Assembly (NCBI GenBank): GCA_046260155.1
Contig: JBJYXV010000050.1
Location: 1 to 64,000, forward strand
Origin: PFL25 sp046260155
GTDB lineage: Bacteria > Chloroflexota > Anaerolineae > Anaerolineales > UBA4823
Direction of reading: 5' to 3'
Length of the DNA stretch: 64,000 nucleotides
Every line of letters begins with the position of its first letter. Within the stretch, counting starts at the first letter, position 1. The translations under genes were made by a program, and so were the position numbers. This document shows, one piece after another, positions 9,067-17,043 of this stretch. The notes under the pieces are model-generated. The model saw only the letters and a program-made list of their open reading frames with translations. It was not told where the DNA came from and did not search any database.

Positions 9067-9969
9067 ATGATTAAAGAGATCAGGGCAAAGACGCTGCTGA
9101 ACAGCGTCCGGCAACCGGATGATTGGTTTGGGTTGAAGTACAACATGAACCTTTACCGCGGCTGCCAGCACCAGTGCATCTACTGCGATTCCCGCAGTGC
9201 CTGCTACCAGATCGCAAATTTCAGCGATGTGCTGGTCAAAGCAAATGCCATCGATTTGCTGCGCAATGAACTCTCCCGCAAACGAGTCAAAGGGACTATC
9301 GGGTTCGGTTCGATGAACGATCCTTACATGCCGATCGAAGTGCAGTACAACCTTACCCGTCAGGCTCTCCAGGTGATCGCTGAATTTCGCTTCCCGGTCC
9401 ACATCATCACCAAAAGTAACCTGGTGTTGAGAGACCTGGACATATTATGTGAAATCAACCAGGTTTTTGCAGCAGTCAGCATCACGATCACCACCCTAGA
9501 CGATGCCCTGGGTAAGAAGATTGAGCCCGGCGCACCAAGGGTTTCAGAGCGCTTTAAAGCCCTACAGGTCCTGGCAACGAATGGCATCACCGCTGGAATA
9601 ACATTAATGCCAGTGCTGCCTTTTCTGGAAGACGACCTTGAAAGTATTCACCAGATCGTTTTCCAGGCTCACCAGACTGGCGTGGGCTATATCATTCCTT
9701 CATTTGGGATGTCACTGCGCGATCGCCAGCGCGAGTATTATTACCAGAAACTAGACCGCTTCTTCCCTGGATTAAGCCAACAGTACCAGCGGGCCTACGG
9801 CGACCAGTACCGGGCGGCAGTCAGGAATTCAAACCTCTTGGAAATGAAATTCAAGGATTGGTGTCGAGAGTTTGGTATCGCAACCCGCATGCCTCGATAT
9901 TCCCGCCCGCAGGATCGCCAGATGCACCTCTTTACCGAGCACTCAAACCATTCCACGGTTGCCAGTTAA
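9067..9969 (+). CDS. Radical SAM protein, SplB-like
   Basis: The 300-residue protein carries the radical SAM 4Fe-4S motif C33-x3-C37-x2-C40 (GCQHQCIYCDSR) after an NLYRGC lead-in. It continues with GTIGFGSMNDPYMPIE and a TIM-barrel-like core (HIITKSNLVLRDLDIL, GITAGITLMPVLPF). This layout matches the spore photoproduct lyase-like radical SAM family found widely outside spore formers, often annotated as DNA repair photolyase-like. The true substrate in non-sporulating bacteria is unknown. It starts 50 bases after the putative glycosyltransferase gene on the same strand. Confidence 0.8.
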   Translation: MIKEIRAKTLLNSVRQPDDWFGLKYNMNLYRGCQHQCIYCDSRSACYQIANFSDVLVKANAIDLLRNELSRKRVKGTIGFGSMNDPYMPIEVQYNLTRQALQVIAEFRFPVHIITKSNLVLRDLDILCEINQVFAAVSITITTLDDALGKKIEPGAPRVSERFKALQVLATNGITAGITLMPVLPFLEDDLESIHQIVFQAHQTGVGYIIPSFGMSLRDRQREYYYQKLDRFFPGLSQQYQRAYGDQYRAAVRNSNLLEMKFKDWCREFGIATRMPRYSRPQDRQMHLFTEHSNHSTVAS

Positions 9970-9997
9970 AACAATCAACTGTGAATCGATAAATAGT

Positions 9998-11590
9998 TTA
10001 CTGATCTCTAGTGATCAACGATGAACTTGGGCCGCCGGGATTTGCGGTGATGATCTGCTCCCCTTTGTGCAGCTCTCCCTGGTAGTTTTTCTCCCCCACG
10101 ATTGTCTCCCAACCACTGAGCATGAAGGGAACAGGATCTCCTGCCTGAATCCACTCACCATTGTACTTGCGGGCGAGATGAATATGGGTGCCGGTGGATT
10201 GCCCTCGCTCACAAGATGGATGGCCTAGAGGCTCGTCGACTGCGATGGTTTTCCCTGGGAGGATATCCTCCGGCATCACCATGTGCAGGTAAACCAGCAC
10301 CCAGCCGGTTTGTTCATACCCATCGCCATCTAGATCGATCGCCAGAACACTATCGCCAGCCCGTGTGACCACACCTGGGGCTGAGGCGGTCACCCATGCC
10401 CGGGAGGTCGTGCAGGCAGGCTCGCCAGTCACAGGAGAAAAATCAAGCGCCCCGCGCGGGCTGCCTGCATTCCATGAACGATGCGGCCCACCAGTGAAAC
10501 TCCACCGCTCGCCAACTGCAAATGGCAGCAGTAGATCGGGTTGAGTGAGATCAGCCGGGATCAGGTCACCAATTTCAGCTGCCTGACCCCAAGGGTCACC
10601 GAACATCGCTGAATAAAGATCGACAAAGCCAGTCTCGGCATACAGGGTATTGCGCCATTCTTCCTGCGTGGAAATCTTGGACAAAACGGTTTGCAGCCCC
10701 ACCGTCCCCGGATTAAGGCCCGGGCTCAAGCGCAGCACACTTCCATCCTGGAAGGTCAAGATAGTCTTCTCACCAGAACGCCAACCATAATAGCCAACAC
10801 CTAAATGGGTTGCAGTCAGCACGAGCTCGTAATACAAACCCTTATAATCCGGTACGTAAAAACCGATCGGGTAATCCAGCTGACCAGGATCAACCGGATC
10901 GCCATAGACCCACCCGCTGCGCAGTTCCAATAAAGCCAACAAAAGGCGGGGATTAATCGAGTTCTCCAGCGATACTTTCCTTACGATCTCCGCTCCCGAC
11001 AAAAAGCTGCCATTAACCTGCTCATAGTGCTCACTCAAGTAACCTCCAGCGGCATTGATAAACTCCTCAATTTGAAAATCGCGAGCTGATGGAGAATTAA
11101 CCACCTCGCTATCAGGAAGCAGGAATTCTGTGTACCGCAGCTCACCAAGCTGGTTCGGTATCATCAGGACCCGGCCTGGGGGAAGCAACCCGACTTCCGG
11201 GATCGGCTCTGCTGAGAGGATTTCATTGGGTTCGACCGCGAAGCGCTTTGCCACGGCTTGTAAGATATCCCCGGAGGCAGTTAAATATGTAAATGAATGT
11301 CCGCTGCCATCTAAAACCGGAGGGATTGGTCTTTGAATGCTCACAGCCGTAGGGATGAAAGACTGGATTTCGCCTTCTGGTGATAAATATTGATCTACCT
11401 CACCTTCTGGGACAGGTGTCGGCTCATGAAGTCCAGGGTCTACCATCGCTGTCAATGTGGTTTGTAATTCAACAGCCAGGCGGTTGGAGTTTTCCGCAAA
11501 AGGGAAGTTGCAAGCCAGTGAGGGCAGCACCCACACTAGGAAAATTGCAAGCGCAGCCCGGTATGCGAAAGATTTTTTTTCCGAATACAT
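9998..11590 (-). CDS. Lipoprotein with LysM and M23 (LytM-like) domains, likely degenerate
   Basis: The 530-residue protein has a lipoprotein signal (lipobox LPSLAC near residue 27), a LysM-like segment (about residues 110-165, GDILQAVAKRF) and a C-terminal M23/LytM-like domain (about 400-510). The domain keeps D in GALDFS, the LHM histidine and the HIH pair (GTHIHLA), but the first zinc ligand expected four residues before the Asp is Arg (PRGALDF, codon CGC). It may therefore be a non-catalytic LytM protein that binds or regulates wall hydrolases. The ATG at 11590 is preceded by AGGA and opens a proper signal peptide; a longer frame to 11680 does not. Confidence 0.75.
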   Translation of the reverse strand: MYSEKKSFAYRAALAIFLVWVLPSLACNFPFAENSNRLAVELQTTLTAMVDPGLHEPTPVPEGEVDQYLSPEGEIQSFIPTAVSIQRPIPPVLDGSGHSFTYLTASGDILQAVAKRFAVEPNEILSAEPIPEVGLLPPGRVLMIPNQLGELRYTEFLLPDSEVVNSPSARDFQIEEFINAAGGYLSEHYEQVNGSFLSGAEIVRKVSLENSINPRLLLALLELRSGWVYGDPVDPGQLDYPIGFYVPDYKGLYYELVLTATHLGVGYYGWRSGEKTILTFQDGSVLRLSPGLNPGTVGLQTVLSKISTQEEWRNTLYAETGFVDLYSAMFGDPWGQAAEIGDLIPADLTQPDLLLPFAVGERWSFTGGPHRSWNAGSPRGALDFSPVTGEPACTTSRAWVTASAPGVVTRAGDSVLAIDLDGDGYEQTGWVLVYLHMVMPEDILPGKTIAVDEPLGHPSCERGQSTGTHIHLARKYNGEWIQAGDPVPFMLSGWETIVGEKNYQGELHKGEQIITANPGGPSSSLITRDQ

Positions 11591-11779
11591 CTTGAGATTC
11601 CTGATAGATAATTCGAGCCGGATTATAGCCTCGATCCCATTAGAGATAAAGGACGTGCAGCCTTTTCCAATTGTTCCCAAAATGGATCAAATCCCTAACA
11701 ATTAAACTTGAAAATGTTGATAAATTTTGTAATAATAGAAACATATGAGTTGCAGCCAACTTATCCAAAGGAGAACAGA

Positions 11780-12253
11780 GTGACCAAAAAAGAGGATTTT
11801 GACCAGGCAGCCGCCCACAAGTATTTTTCCGCAAAATGCTTTAACCAAGCCTGGGAGCTGATCGACAAAGAGCAGAGAACGCCACAAGAGGATGAACAAA
11901 TGATCCGCCTCAGTCTGGCTTCACAATACCACTGGTCCCAGCGTCTGGATCACTCCAATACCAGTGCTTCTATTGGTTACTGGCAGACTGCTCGCATCTA
12001 TGCGCTTCTCAAGCAAGGGGAAAATGCAGCTCGGTACGGGCAATTATGCCTGGAAGAAAGCCAGGCTGAAGGAGTTTCCCCCTTCTACCTGGGATATGCA
12101 TATGAGGCGTTGGCGCGTGCGGCAGCGGTTGTGCATGATGAAACGGGAATGAATAAATACCTTAAACTGGCTGGAGAAACCGCGGAAAGGGTGAGCAAAG
12201 CGGACGAACGCAAAATGCTGCTTGATGATCTGGACACGATCCTGCTTAGCTAA
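11780..12253 (+). CDS. Small helical, TPR-like protein of unknown function
   Basis: The 157-residue soluble protein is predicted mostly helical, with TPR-like helix pairs (YWQTARIYALLKQGENAARYG, then YLGYAYEALARAAAV). I do not recognise a named family. The likely start is GTG at 11780, with AAAGGAG seven bases upstream; the ATG further up at 11708 has no ribosome site. It is divergent from the LysM/M23 lipoprotein and is followed by the leader of the surface protein at 12567, which has its own expression control. Confidence 0.55.
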   Translation: MTKKEDFDQAAAHKYFSAKCFNQAWELIDKEQRTPQEDEQMIRLSLASQYHWSQRLDHSNTSASIGYWQTARIYALLKQGENAARYGQLCLEESQAEGVSPFYLGYAYEALARAAAVVHDETGMNKYLKLAGETAERVSKADERKMLLDDLDTILLS

Positions 12254-12363
12254 GATCAGCATAACATCGAACCAACCCAAATTTAAATAATTAACTTTTA
12301 CTGAGCAATTTAAAGGTTAGCACTTCTTGTAACAAGAGGAGAAATCCATCGTTATACATGTCA

Positions 12364-12550
12364 GTAATAACCAATTTCTAACCTCTGCGATGGAAAAGCG
12401 GAGGACTTTTCGGTCGGTATGAGCGAAAAGACGCATCACGAAGGGATTGCGACGATCTGATGACCTAATTTGGTCGCTTGTTCATCTTCAGAGATGGAAA
12501 GGTCATTGGGGAGCAAATAGCGAAACCGGCCCAATGGGCCGGTATTTTAA
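12364..12550 (+). promoter_or_regulatory. Structured attenuator leader 1 (candidate riboswitch, class not recognised)
   Basis: This leader lies between a possible promoter (TTGTAA 12327, TTATAC 12352) and the surface protein at 12567. Two hairpins come first (12382-12388/12398-12404 and 12406-12412/12424-12430). A core shared with the leader at 13.5 kb follows: GACC/GGTC hairpin (12462-12465/12472-12475, six-base loop), variable hairpin CATCT/AGATG (12483-12496), TCGCT/AGCGA pairing (12474-12478/12519-12523), and the conserved block GGTCATTGGGGAG (12501-12513). CATTGGG (12504-12510) can pair with CCCAATG (12530-12536), which would break the terminator at 12525. This is the arrangement of a transcription-attenuating riboswitch or protein-binding leader. 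The ligand is unknown. Confidence 0.7.
12525..12550 (+). terminator. Leader terminator (attenuator) before surface protein 1
   Basis: ACCGGCCC (12525-12532) pairs with GGGCCGGT (12536-12543), loop AAT, followed by ATTTTAATA. It lies only 17 bases before the start codon at 12567, so it must be conditional. Confidence 0.75.
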
Positions 12551-12566
12551 TACTTTGGGTTGGGAA

Positions 12567-13427
12567 ATGATTATGGGAAAATTTTTCGCATCCAGTGTTG
12601 GGATCAAACAAAATTTTGTTTCCTTTCTCCTCACCAGCTGCTTTCTGGCTTTTGTGGGACTGATCCTGGTGGCTGCACCTGTGAGAGCTGCACAACCTGC
12701 GGTGAATGCTGATGGGCAAATCTCGCAAACAGATCCGATCTGCACACCTCCAGGTGATTGGGGACAAACCACGCGGGTCAAAGTACCGGATAATCCAACC
12801 AAGCAATGGTCTTTTAGCGTTGATCAGCCCGAAATGGTAGTCAGCTTGGTATTCTTCTACTACCAGGATTACAGCAAAGCAGGCTGCCCTTATGACTGCA
12901 GCACCGGTGAATGCCAGACGGATGAGGCTGGAAATGGAGCATCACCTTTCGGGAGTTTTTCTGTCCTGGATGGAAAGGAAGGCGCCAACCGGGGAACGAA
13001 ACAGTTCGAGGGGCTCCTTTCTCAAGGCACATACCAGGTTTCATTCACCGCAAATGGAGACCCGGGGTCGATCAATGTTGGTCTTCAGGTTCGCCAGGAG
13101 GCAGTTCCCACACCAACGAATACCCCCAAACCATCTGAGGTTACGCCCACCGAAACCCCGGAAACCCCCGTCCCTACTATTCGTACCCCAGAACCCGAGC
13201 TTACACCCACCCCTACACCGACCACCAGGCCAAAGCGTACACCGCCTGCAACTTTACCTCCACCTACTCCTTATCCTGGTTCACCACCCCCCCAGGCGTT
13301 AATTCCCCAGACCGGTTTCGAACTGGGCCAGGGAGCCAGCACTATACTGCTGGTTTTAATCACATTGGGGATCGGCATCACCGGTTTAGGGATCACCTTC
13401 TATGGTATCGCACGGCGTCTAAGATAG
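12567..13427 (+). CDS. Exported surface protein with C-terminal IPQTG sorting signal
   Basis: The 286-residue protein has a signal peptide (hydrophobic stretch, cleavage likely near PVRAAQ) and an unrecognised extracellular domain with Cys-rich segment AGCPYDCSTGEC. A Pro/Thr-rich stalk (about residues 185-240) follows. The end is a sortase signal: IPQTG, a hydrophobic helix, and a basic tail (ARRLR). It should be linked to the cell wall by the sortase at 15267. The frame extends upstream to 12447, but that part lies inside the structured leader and its terminator; the ATG at 12567, after a G-rich ribosome site, is the sensible start. Expression is probably set by the leader. Confidence 0.8.
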   Translation: MIMGKFFASSVGIKQNFVSFLLTSCFLAFVGLILVAAPVRAAQPAVNADGQISQTDPICTPPGDWGQTTRVKVPDNPTKQWSFSVDQPEMVVSLVFFYYQDYSKAGCPYDCSTGECQTDEAGNGASPFGSFSVLDGKEGANRGTKQFEGLLSQGTYQVSFTANGDPGSINVGLQVRQEAVPTPTNTPKPSEVTPTETPETPVPTIRTPEPELTPTPTPTTRPKRTPPATLPPPTPYPGSPPPQALIPQTGFELGQGASTILLVLITLGIGITGLGITFYGIARRLR

Positions 13428-13511
13428 TAAATAAATTAATTAGTGTGATATTATCTAATTACTCTGGTTTATTCATGTAACGCAAACTTCTTTGTAGCGT
13501 TTATAATAGTG

Positions 13512-13651
13512 AGCAGTTAACAACTGAATAGGCAACACGGGAAATGCGATGATCCATTGACTGAATATGGTCGCTTATCTATCCCTCTGGATAGTTAGGT
13601 CATTGGGGAGTAAGTAGCGAAACCGGCCCAAGAGGCCGGTTTTTTTATTTT
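13512..13651 (+). promoter_or_regulatory. Structured attenuator leader 2, related to the 12.4 kb leader
   Basis: A TATAAT box at 13502-13507 is followed by this leader. It shares with leader 1 a GACT/GGTC hairpin with a six-base loop (13559-13562/13569-13572), TCGCT/AGCGA pairing (13571-13575/13616-13620), and the block GGTCATTGGGGAG (13598-13610). The variable hairpin is CTATCC/GGATAG here (13579-13584/13589-13594), different in sequence from leader 1 but equally paired, which is compensatory change. TTGGG (13603-13607) can pair with CCCAA (13627-13631) and so compete with the terminator. It lacks the two extra 5' hairpins of leader 1. Confidence 0.72.
13622..13651 (+). terminator. Leader terminator (attenuator) before surface protein 2
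   Basis: ACCGGCC (13622-13628) pairs with GGCCGGT (13634-13640), loop CAAGA, followed by seven or more T. The next start codon is at 13685, so transcription must read through in some condition. Confidence 0.85.
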
Positions 13652-13684
13652 CTCCAGAAGGGTGCTGGGAAAGGGAAGAAGACA

Positions 13685-15256
13685 ATGAATATTCAATCAT
13701 ATAAAATCAAATCCATTTATTGGCTCTTTTTGTTGGGCATGACAGCGATGATACTGCTCATAATCGGCCTGCTCGTCACGAATGCAGCCGCCGCCAGCGT
13801 CAATTCTCAGGACGCACGCAGTGCGAATGATGTATTAGGATCGAAATTATTGAGTGATGGGGGTTCCTTTGATGGCTGTATGGTTGAAAGGTTTAACCAG
13901 ACCAAGCCAGCCAAAGTAGACAGCCTCAACTGTACATCCAACGATGTCAGCCTGGCAACATATATTTTGGAATCCGGACCTTCTACTTGTATCGAGGGGG
14001 AGGATATTACGGTCACTTTATTGGGCAAGTTTATTGCGACCGCCAGCGAACGCTGGGATGTGGGGTTATTCGTCTCAACAGATGGTGGGAGTCCAAACAC
14101 CCTGGGCGGATCTTGTTACAATGACTACTTTCACCCGACCTCCTCAGACAATTCTGATCTTAACATAACCGGCGGTTCTGGCCCTTTTTATAATGGTGAA
14201 ATCGCAGAGGATCCCGGCGATACCTGCGGTGACATACAACAGGGTCTGAACACCTTCTTCCAAACCGCGCAGATCACAATCAAGTGCCAGGATAGCAACG
14301 ATAATGGTATCGCGGATGTGAACAGCTGCACTGTCTGGTCGAATTCTAAATCAGATGGAAGCGAAAATAAACCAAGCTGCACGAGCGAGTTAGATACCAC
14401 TGCGGAAACTACAGCGAAATGCACCTGCGAAAATGTAGAAATTGCAGGCCTCAAAGTTCCCCAGACCGGCTCAATTGAAGTGATTAAAACCATTGATCCT
14501 GTTGATGCTCCGGGAGCGTTTAATCTCCAGATAAATGGGCAAACCGAATTCGCGGATGCCGGAAATGGAGACACAACAGGCCCTGTGACCGTCTCCGCTG
14601 GTTACTCCACTGATAATCCCCCGATTGGGGATCTCCATACTGTAGGTGAGACCGCAGGAACCGGGACAGATCTGGGTCTATATGATTCGGAAATCTACTG
14701 CCAGGATCAGGAAAATGATAATACTTCATTGCAGGGAGCAGGTCCGCTTGAAGTATTCGTTGAACCTGGAGATGACTGGATTTGCGTCATAACGAACACT
14801 TACCTGGTGGTAGAGACCGAGCCTCCTACAACGGAACCCCCATCCACAACTGAACCTCCTGCTACCACAGAGCCACCAGCCACCACGGAACCACCACCTA
14901 CTACAGAGGTACCTGCGACCACTGAACCGCCGGCAACTACCGAAGCGCCAGCGACCACTGAACCGCCGGCAACCACGCAGCCTCCAGCGACTACGCAACC
15001 CGCGAGTACATCGACACCTACAGCAACCGTTCGAACACCCACCCCGGTTCGGACACAAACTCCACTACCCACGCTGGCCCAACCTACCTCGCCTGCAAAT
15101 ACCGCACAAGTACTGATCCCTCAGACCGGGCTTGATCTATCACTTAACCAGGGAGATGGGTTTAATTTCTGGATGGTCTTCTTCCTTGGATTGGGCATCT
15201 TTGGCACTGCAATGGTGTTTCACGGCATTTCAACCCAGATAAAGCGCAAGAAATAG
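13685..15256 (+). CDS. Exported repeat-stalk surface protein with IPQTG sorting signal
   Basis: The 523-residue protein has a signal peptide (residues about 10-37), an N-terminal domain of unknown fold rich in Cys and Asn, and a domain at about 258-375 (SIEVIKTIDPVDAPGAFNLQ) resembling prealbumin-like surface modules that often carry isopeptide bonds. A stalk of about ten TTEPPA-type repeats follows, then IPQTG, a membrane helix and KRKK. It is a second sortase substrate. GGGAAG seven bases before the ATG supports the start. The sortase gene begins ten bases after its stop, so the two are co-transcribed and both downstream of leader 2. Confidence 0.85.
   Translation: MNIQSYKIKSIYWLFLLGMTAMILLIIGLLVTNAAAASVNSQDARSANDVLGSKLLSDGGSFDGCMVERFNQTKPAKVDSLNCTSNDVSLATYILESGPSTCIEGEDITVTLLGKFIATASERWDVGLFVSTDGGSPNTLGGSCYNDYFHPTSSDNSDLNITGGSGPFYNGEIAEDPGDTCGDIQQGLNTFFQTAQITIKCQDSNDNGIADVNSCTVWSNSKSDGSENKPSCTSELDTTAETTAKCTCENVEIAGLKVPQTGSIEVIKTIDPVDAPGAFNLQINGQTEFADAGNGDTTGPVTVSAGYSTDNPPIGDLHTVGETAGTGTDLGLYDSEIYCQDQENDNTSLQGAGPLEVFVEPGDDWICVITNTYLVVETEPPTTEPPSTTEPPATTEPPATTEPPPTTEVPATTEPPATTEAPATTEPPATTQPPATTQPASTSTPTATVRTPTPVRTQTPLPTLAQPTSPANTAQVLIPQTGLDLSLNQGDGFNFWMVFFLGLGIFGTAMVFHGISTQIKRKK
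14827..15003 (+). repeat. 18-bp tandem repeat coding for the TTEPPA stalk
   Basis: About ten imperfect 18-base units encode ACT-rich hexapeptides (TTEPPA, TTEVPA, TTEAPA, TTQPPA). Third-position variation shows they have diverged, so this is an old array rather than a recent slip. It makes the extended stalk of the surface protein. Confidence 0.85.
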
Positions 15257-15266
15257 AAGTAAACCT

Positions 15267-16121
15267 ATGCGCCTGATCATCATTAATAACTGGAGCATCC
15301 TGCTCGGTTTCATCATCTCGTCCTTCGCCTTCGCTGGCATGGTGCTGGCCGTCTTTTTCCCTGGGTCGATCTCCTTTGACTTAAACCCGAACCCGTCGAT
15401 CAGCGCCATGGATGTCCCCATACGATTCCTGGGGGCGTCTGCAGCAGTACCGGAAGAGGATTTTGGGCGGATAGTCGAAGCCGCTCCGATGGTTTCAAGA
15501 AATGCGGATGCCAGTCAGGATGCTCCACAACCGATCGGGATCACCCCAAGAAAACCTGAAGATACCGGTCAGCTGGTTTCGAAGCCCGCTGCGCTCGAAT
15601 CTGACAATTTTGAGATCGCAGCTGCTCCCCAACCAGCTCCCGGTGTGCCGGTGCGGATTGTGATCCCCTCGATCAACCTGGATGCACCTGTCATTCCAGC
15701 ACCCGTTGATTTTAAAACCATCGCCGGTAAGGAATACTTGCAGTGGTATGTGCCGGATGAATATGCGGTCGGCTGGCATACTACTTCTGCCATGTTAGGA
15801 GAACCCGGCAACACGGTGCTCAATGGTCATCACAATGCTCATGGTGAGGTTTTCGTATCCCTGGTCGATATCAATGAAGGAGATACAATCTGGGTTGAAT
15901 CAGATTCCAGGCGCTACAGGTACCAAGTTACCAATAAAATGATCGTGCCAGAGAAGTACGAGCAGCTTGATATTCGGATGAATAATGCCCAATGGATCTT
16001 ACCTTCTGTCGATGAACGCCTGACCCTGATCACATGCTGGCCCTATGAAACCAATACCCACCGCCTGATCATCGTCGCACGTCCTATGGGTCAGGAACAA
16101 ATCACCCTCAATTTGGATTGA
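15267..16121 (+). CDS. Sortase (class D/E/F-like) for IPQTG substrates
   Basis: The 284-residue protein has an N-terminal membrane anchor (residues about 8-32), a long Pro/Ala-rich linker and a C-terminal sortase domain (about 125-280). Catalytic residues are visible: His188/His189 in LNGHHNAHG, Cys257 in TLITCWPYE and Arg266 in NTHR. Sortases cleave between Thr and Gly of the sorting motif and transfer the protein to a wall acceptor. The two IPQTG proteins immediately upstream are the obvious substrates. The exact sortase class cannot be fixed by eye. The ribosome site is weak and translation is probably coupled to the preceding gene. Confidence 0.9.
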   Translation: MRLIIINNWSILLGFIISSFAFAGMVLAVFFPGSISFDLNPNPSISAMDVPIRFLGASAAVPEEDFGRIVEAAPMVSRNADASQDAPQPIGITPRKPEDTGQLVSKPAALESDNFEIAAAPQPAPGVPVRIVIPSINLDAPVIPAPVDFKTIAGKEYLQWYVPDEYAVGWHTTSAMLGEPGNTVLNGHHNAHGEVFVSLVDINEGDTIWVESDSRRYRYQVTNKMIVPEKYEQLDIRMNNAQWILPSVDERLTLITCWPYETNTHRLIIVARPMGQEQITLNLD

Positions 16122-16190
16122 ACCAAAAATTCAATTTTTATCCGCTGATCTTCCTTTCGATCCTGATAGGAAAGGCGCATTTTGATTTGC

Positions 16191-16219
16191 TTGACGCAGT
16201 ATCAGGATTGTGCTAGTAT
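16191..16219 (+). promoter_or_regulatory. Sigma-70 promoter of the LysM lipoprotein gene
   Basis: TTGACG (16191-16196) and TAGTAT (16214-16219) are 17 bases apart with an extended -10 TG at 16211-16212. The start codon lies at 16293, giving a 5' leader of about 67 bases. It separates this gene from the sortase unit. Confidence 0.75.
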
Positions 16220-16292
16220 CAGGAGCAGTTATTGAAAAAACATTTGCGAAACTGGCAATAATAGCATTTGAAATTCCGAGAAGGAGAACGAT

Positions 16293-16958
16293 ATGACCAC
16301 CACACGCTACATTATCTTAATTGTGTTGGTGACCTCAGCCTTAATCCTATCGGGGTGCAAACTTTCCGCTTCAACGCCTCCCCCTGCGTCTGAGACTCCC
16401 GATAGTGCCATGAGTACACTGGAAGCAGAGCTCGGCAACATCGCTACCCAAACCGCGGTCGCGGGAGGTGGTGTGGAAAGCGCTCCGACTCAGGAAGCAC
16501 CAGCTGGTTCGACAGAAAGCGCCACTACAACCGAGGCTGCCCCACCAACATCGCCTGAGAACACCGAACCTCCTCCCCCACCCACACAAACGCCCGTTCC
16601 AGTGCCCCCTGCTACACCAGGTGTACCTGAAACATACCAGCTGCAAAAAGGAGAATTCCCCTTCTGTATCGCCAGGCGATTCAATGTCAATGTGAGCGAA
16701 TTGCTCAATATTAACGGCCTGGGCAGCAGCTCGGTTGTACCTGTCGGTTTCACACTGAAAATACCACAAACCGGGAACACTTTCGTCGGGCAGCGCGCAC
16801 TATTAAGTCACCCCACGAACTACACGGTAGTCGCAGGCGATACCATTTACACCGTCGCCTGCAAATACGGGGATGTCGACCCTCTGGCGATTGCCCAGGC
16901 AAACAACCTATCATCACCATATAATTTGTCTGCCGGGTCGGTCATCCACATACCATAA
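16293..16958 (+). CDS. Lipoprotein with two LysM domains
   Basis: The 221-residue protein has a lipoprotein signal (lipobox LSGC, Cys22), a Pro/Thr/Glu linker to about residue 108, and two LysM domains. The first is about 112-158 (GEFPFCIARRFNVN, SELLNINGL), the second about 176-221 (VVAGDTIYTVACKYG, AIAQANNL). LysM domains bind N-acetylglucosamine polymers, so it probably coats the wall. The internal IPQTG in the first LysM is not followed by a membrane helix and is coincidental. A strong ribosome site (GAAGGAGAA) precedes the ATG, and a terminator follows. Confidence 0.85.
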   Translation: MTTTRYIILIVLVTSALILSGCKLSASTPPPASETPDSAMSTLEAELGNIATQTAVAGGGVESAPTQEAPAGSTESATTTEAAPPTSPENTEPPPPPTQTPVPVPPATPGVPETYQLQKGEFPFCIARRFNVNVSELLNINGLGSSSVVPVGFTLKIPQTGNTFVGQRALLSHPTNYTVVAGDTIYTVACKYGDVDPLAIAQANNLSSPYNLSAGSVIHIP

Positions 16959-16987
16959 CCAAGAAAACATATCGATAACACTCATCC

Positions 16988-17020
16988 AAAGTAGCCGGTA
17001 TAATTGACCGGCTACTTTTA
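16988..17020 (+). terminator. Rho-independent terminator after LysM lipoprotein gene
   Basis: A perfect 12-bp stem (AAAGTAGCCGGT 16988-16999, ACCGGCTACTTT 17007-17018) with a seven-base loop is followed by T residues. It lies directly before the Nudix gene and makes an ATG at 17020 an unlikely start for that gene. Confidence 0.85.
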
Positions 17021-17043
17021 TGATTAATGAGGAAAAGGACGAA

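Noticed and set aside
12447..12566. Extending surface protein 1 upstream to an ATG at 12447
   Set aside because: That stretch is the conserved structured leader and includes the terminator; the signal peptide begins after the ATG at 12567.
12364..13651. Calling the twin leaders c-di-GMP or c-di-AMP riboswitches
   Set aside because: Surface adhesins are common targets of these, and cdaA is nearby, but the conserved blocks do not match the consensus motifs I know.
14800..15072. Minus-strand frame rich in Gly/Val repeats
   Set aside because: It is the shadow of the TTEPPA-coding tandem repeat on the other strand.
16756..16770. IPQTG in the LysM lipoprotein as a sortase signal
   Set aside because: It lies inside a LysM domain with no following membrane helix or basic tail, and the protein already has a lipobox.
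17020..17043. ATG at 17020 as start of the Nudix gene
   Set aside because: It directly abuts the terminator stem and lacks a ribosome site; the ATG at 17044 has one.
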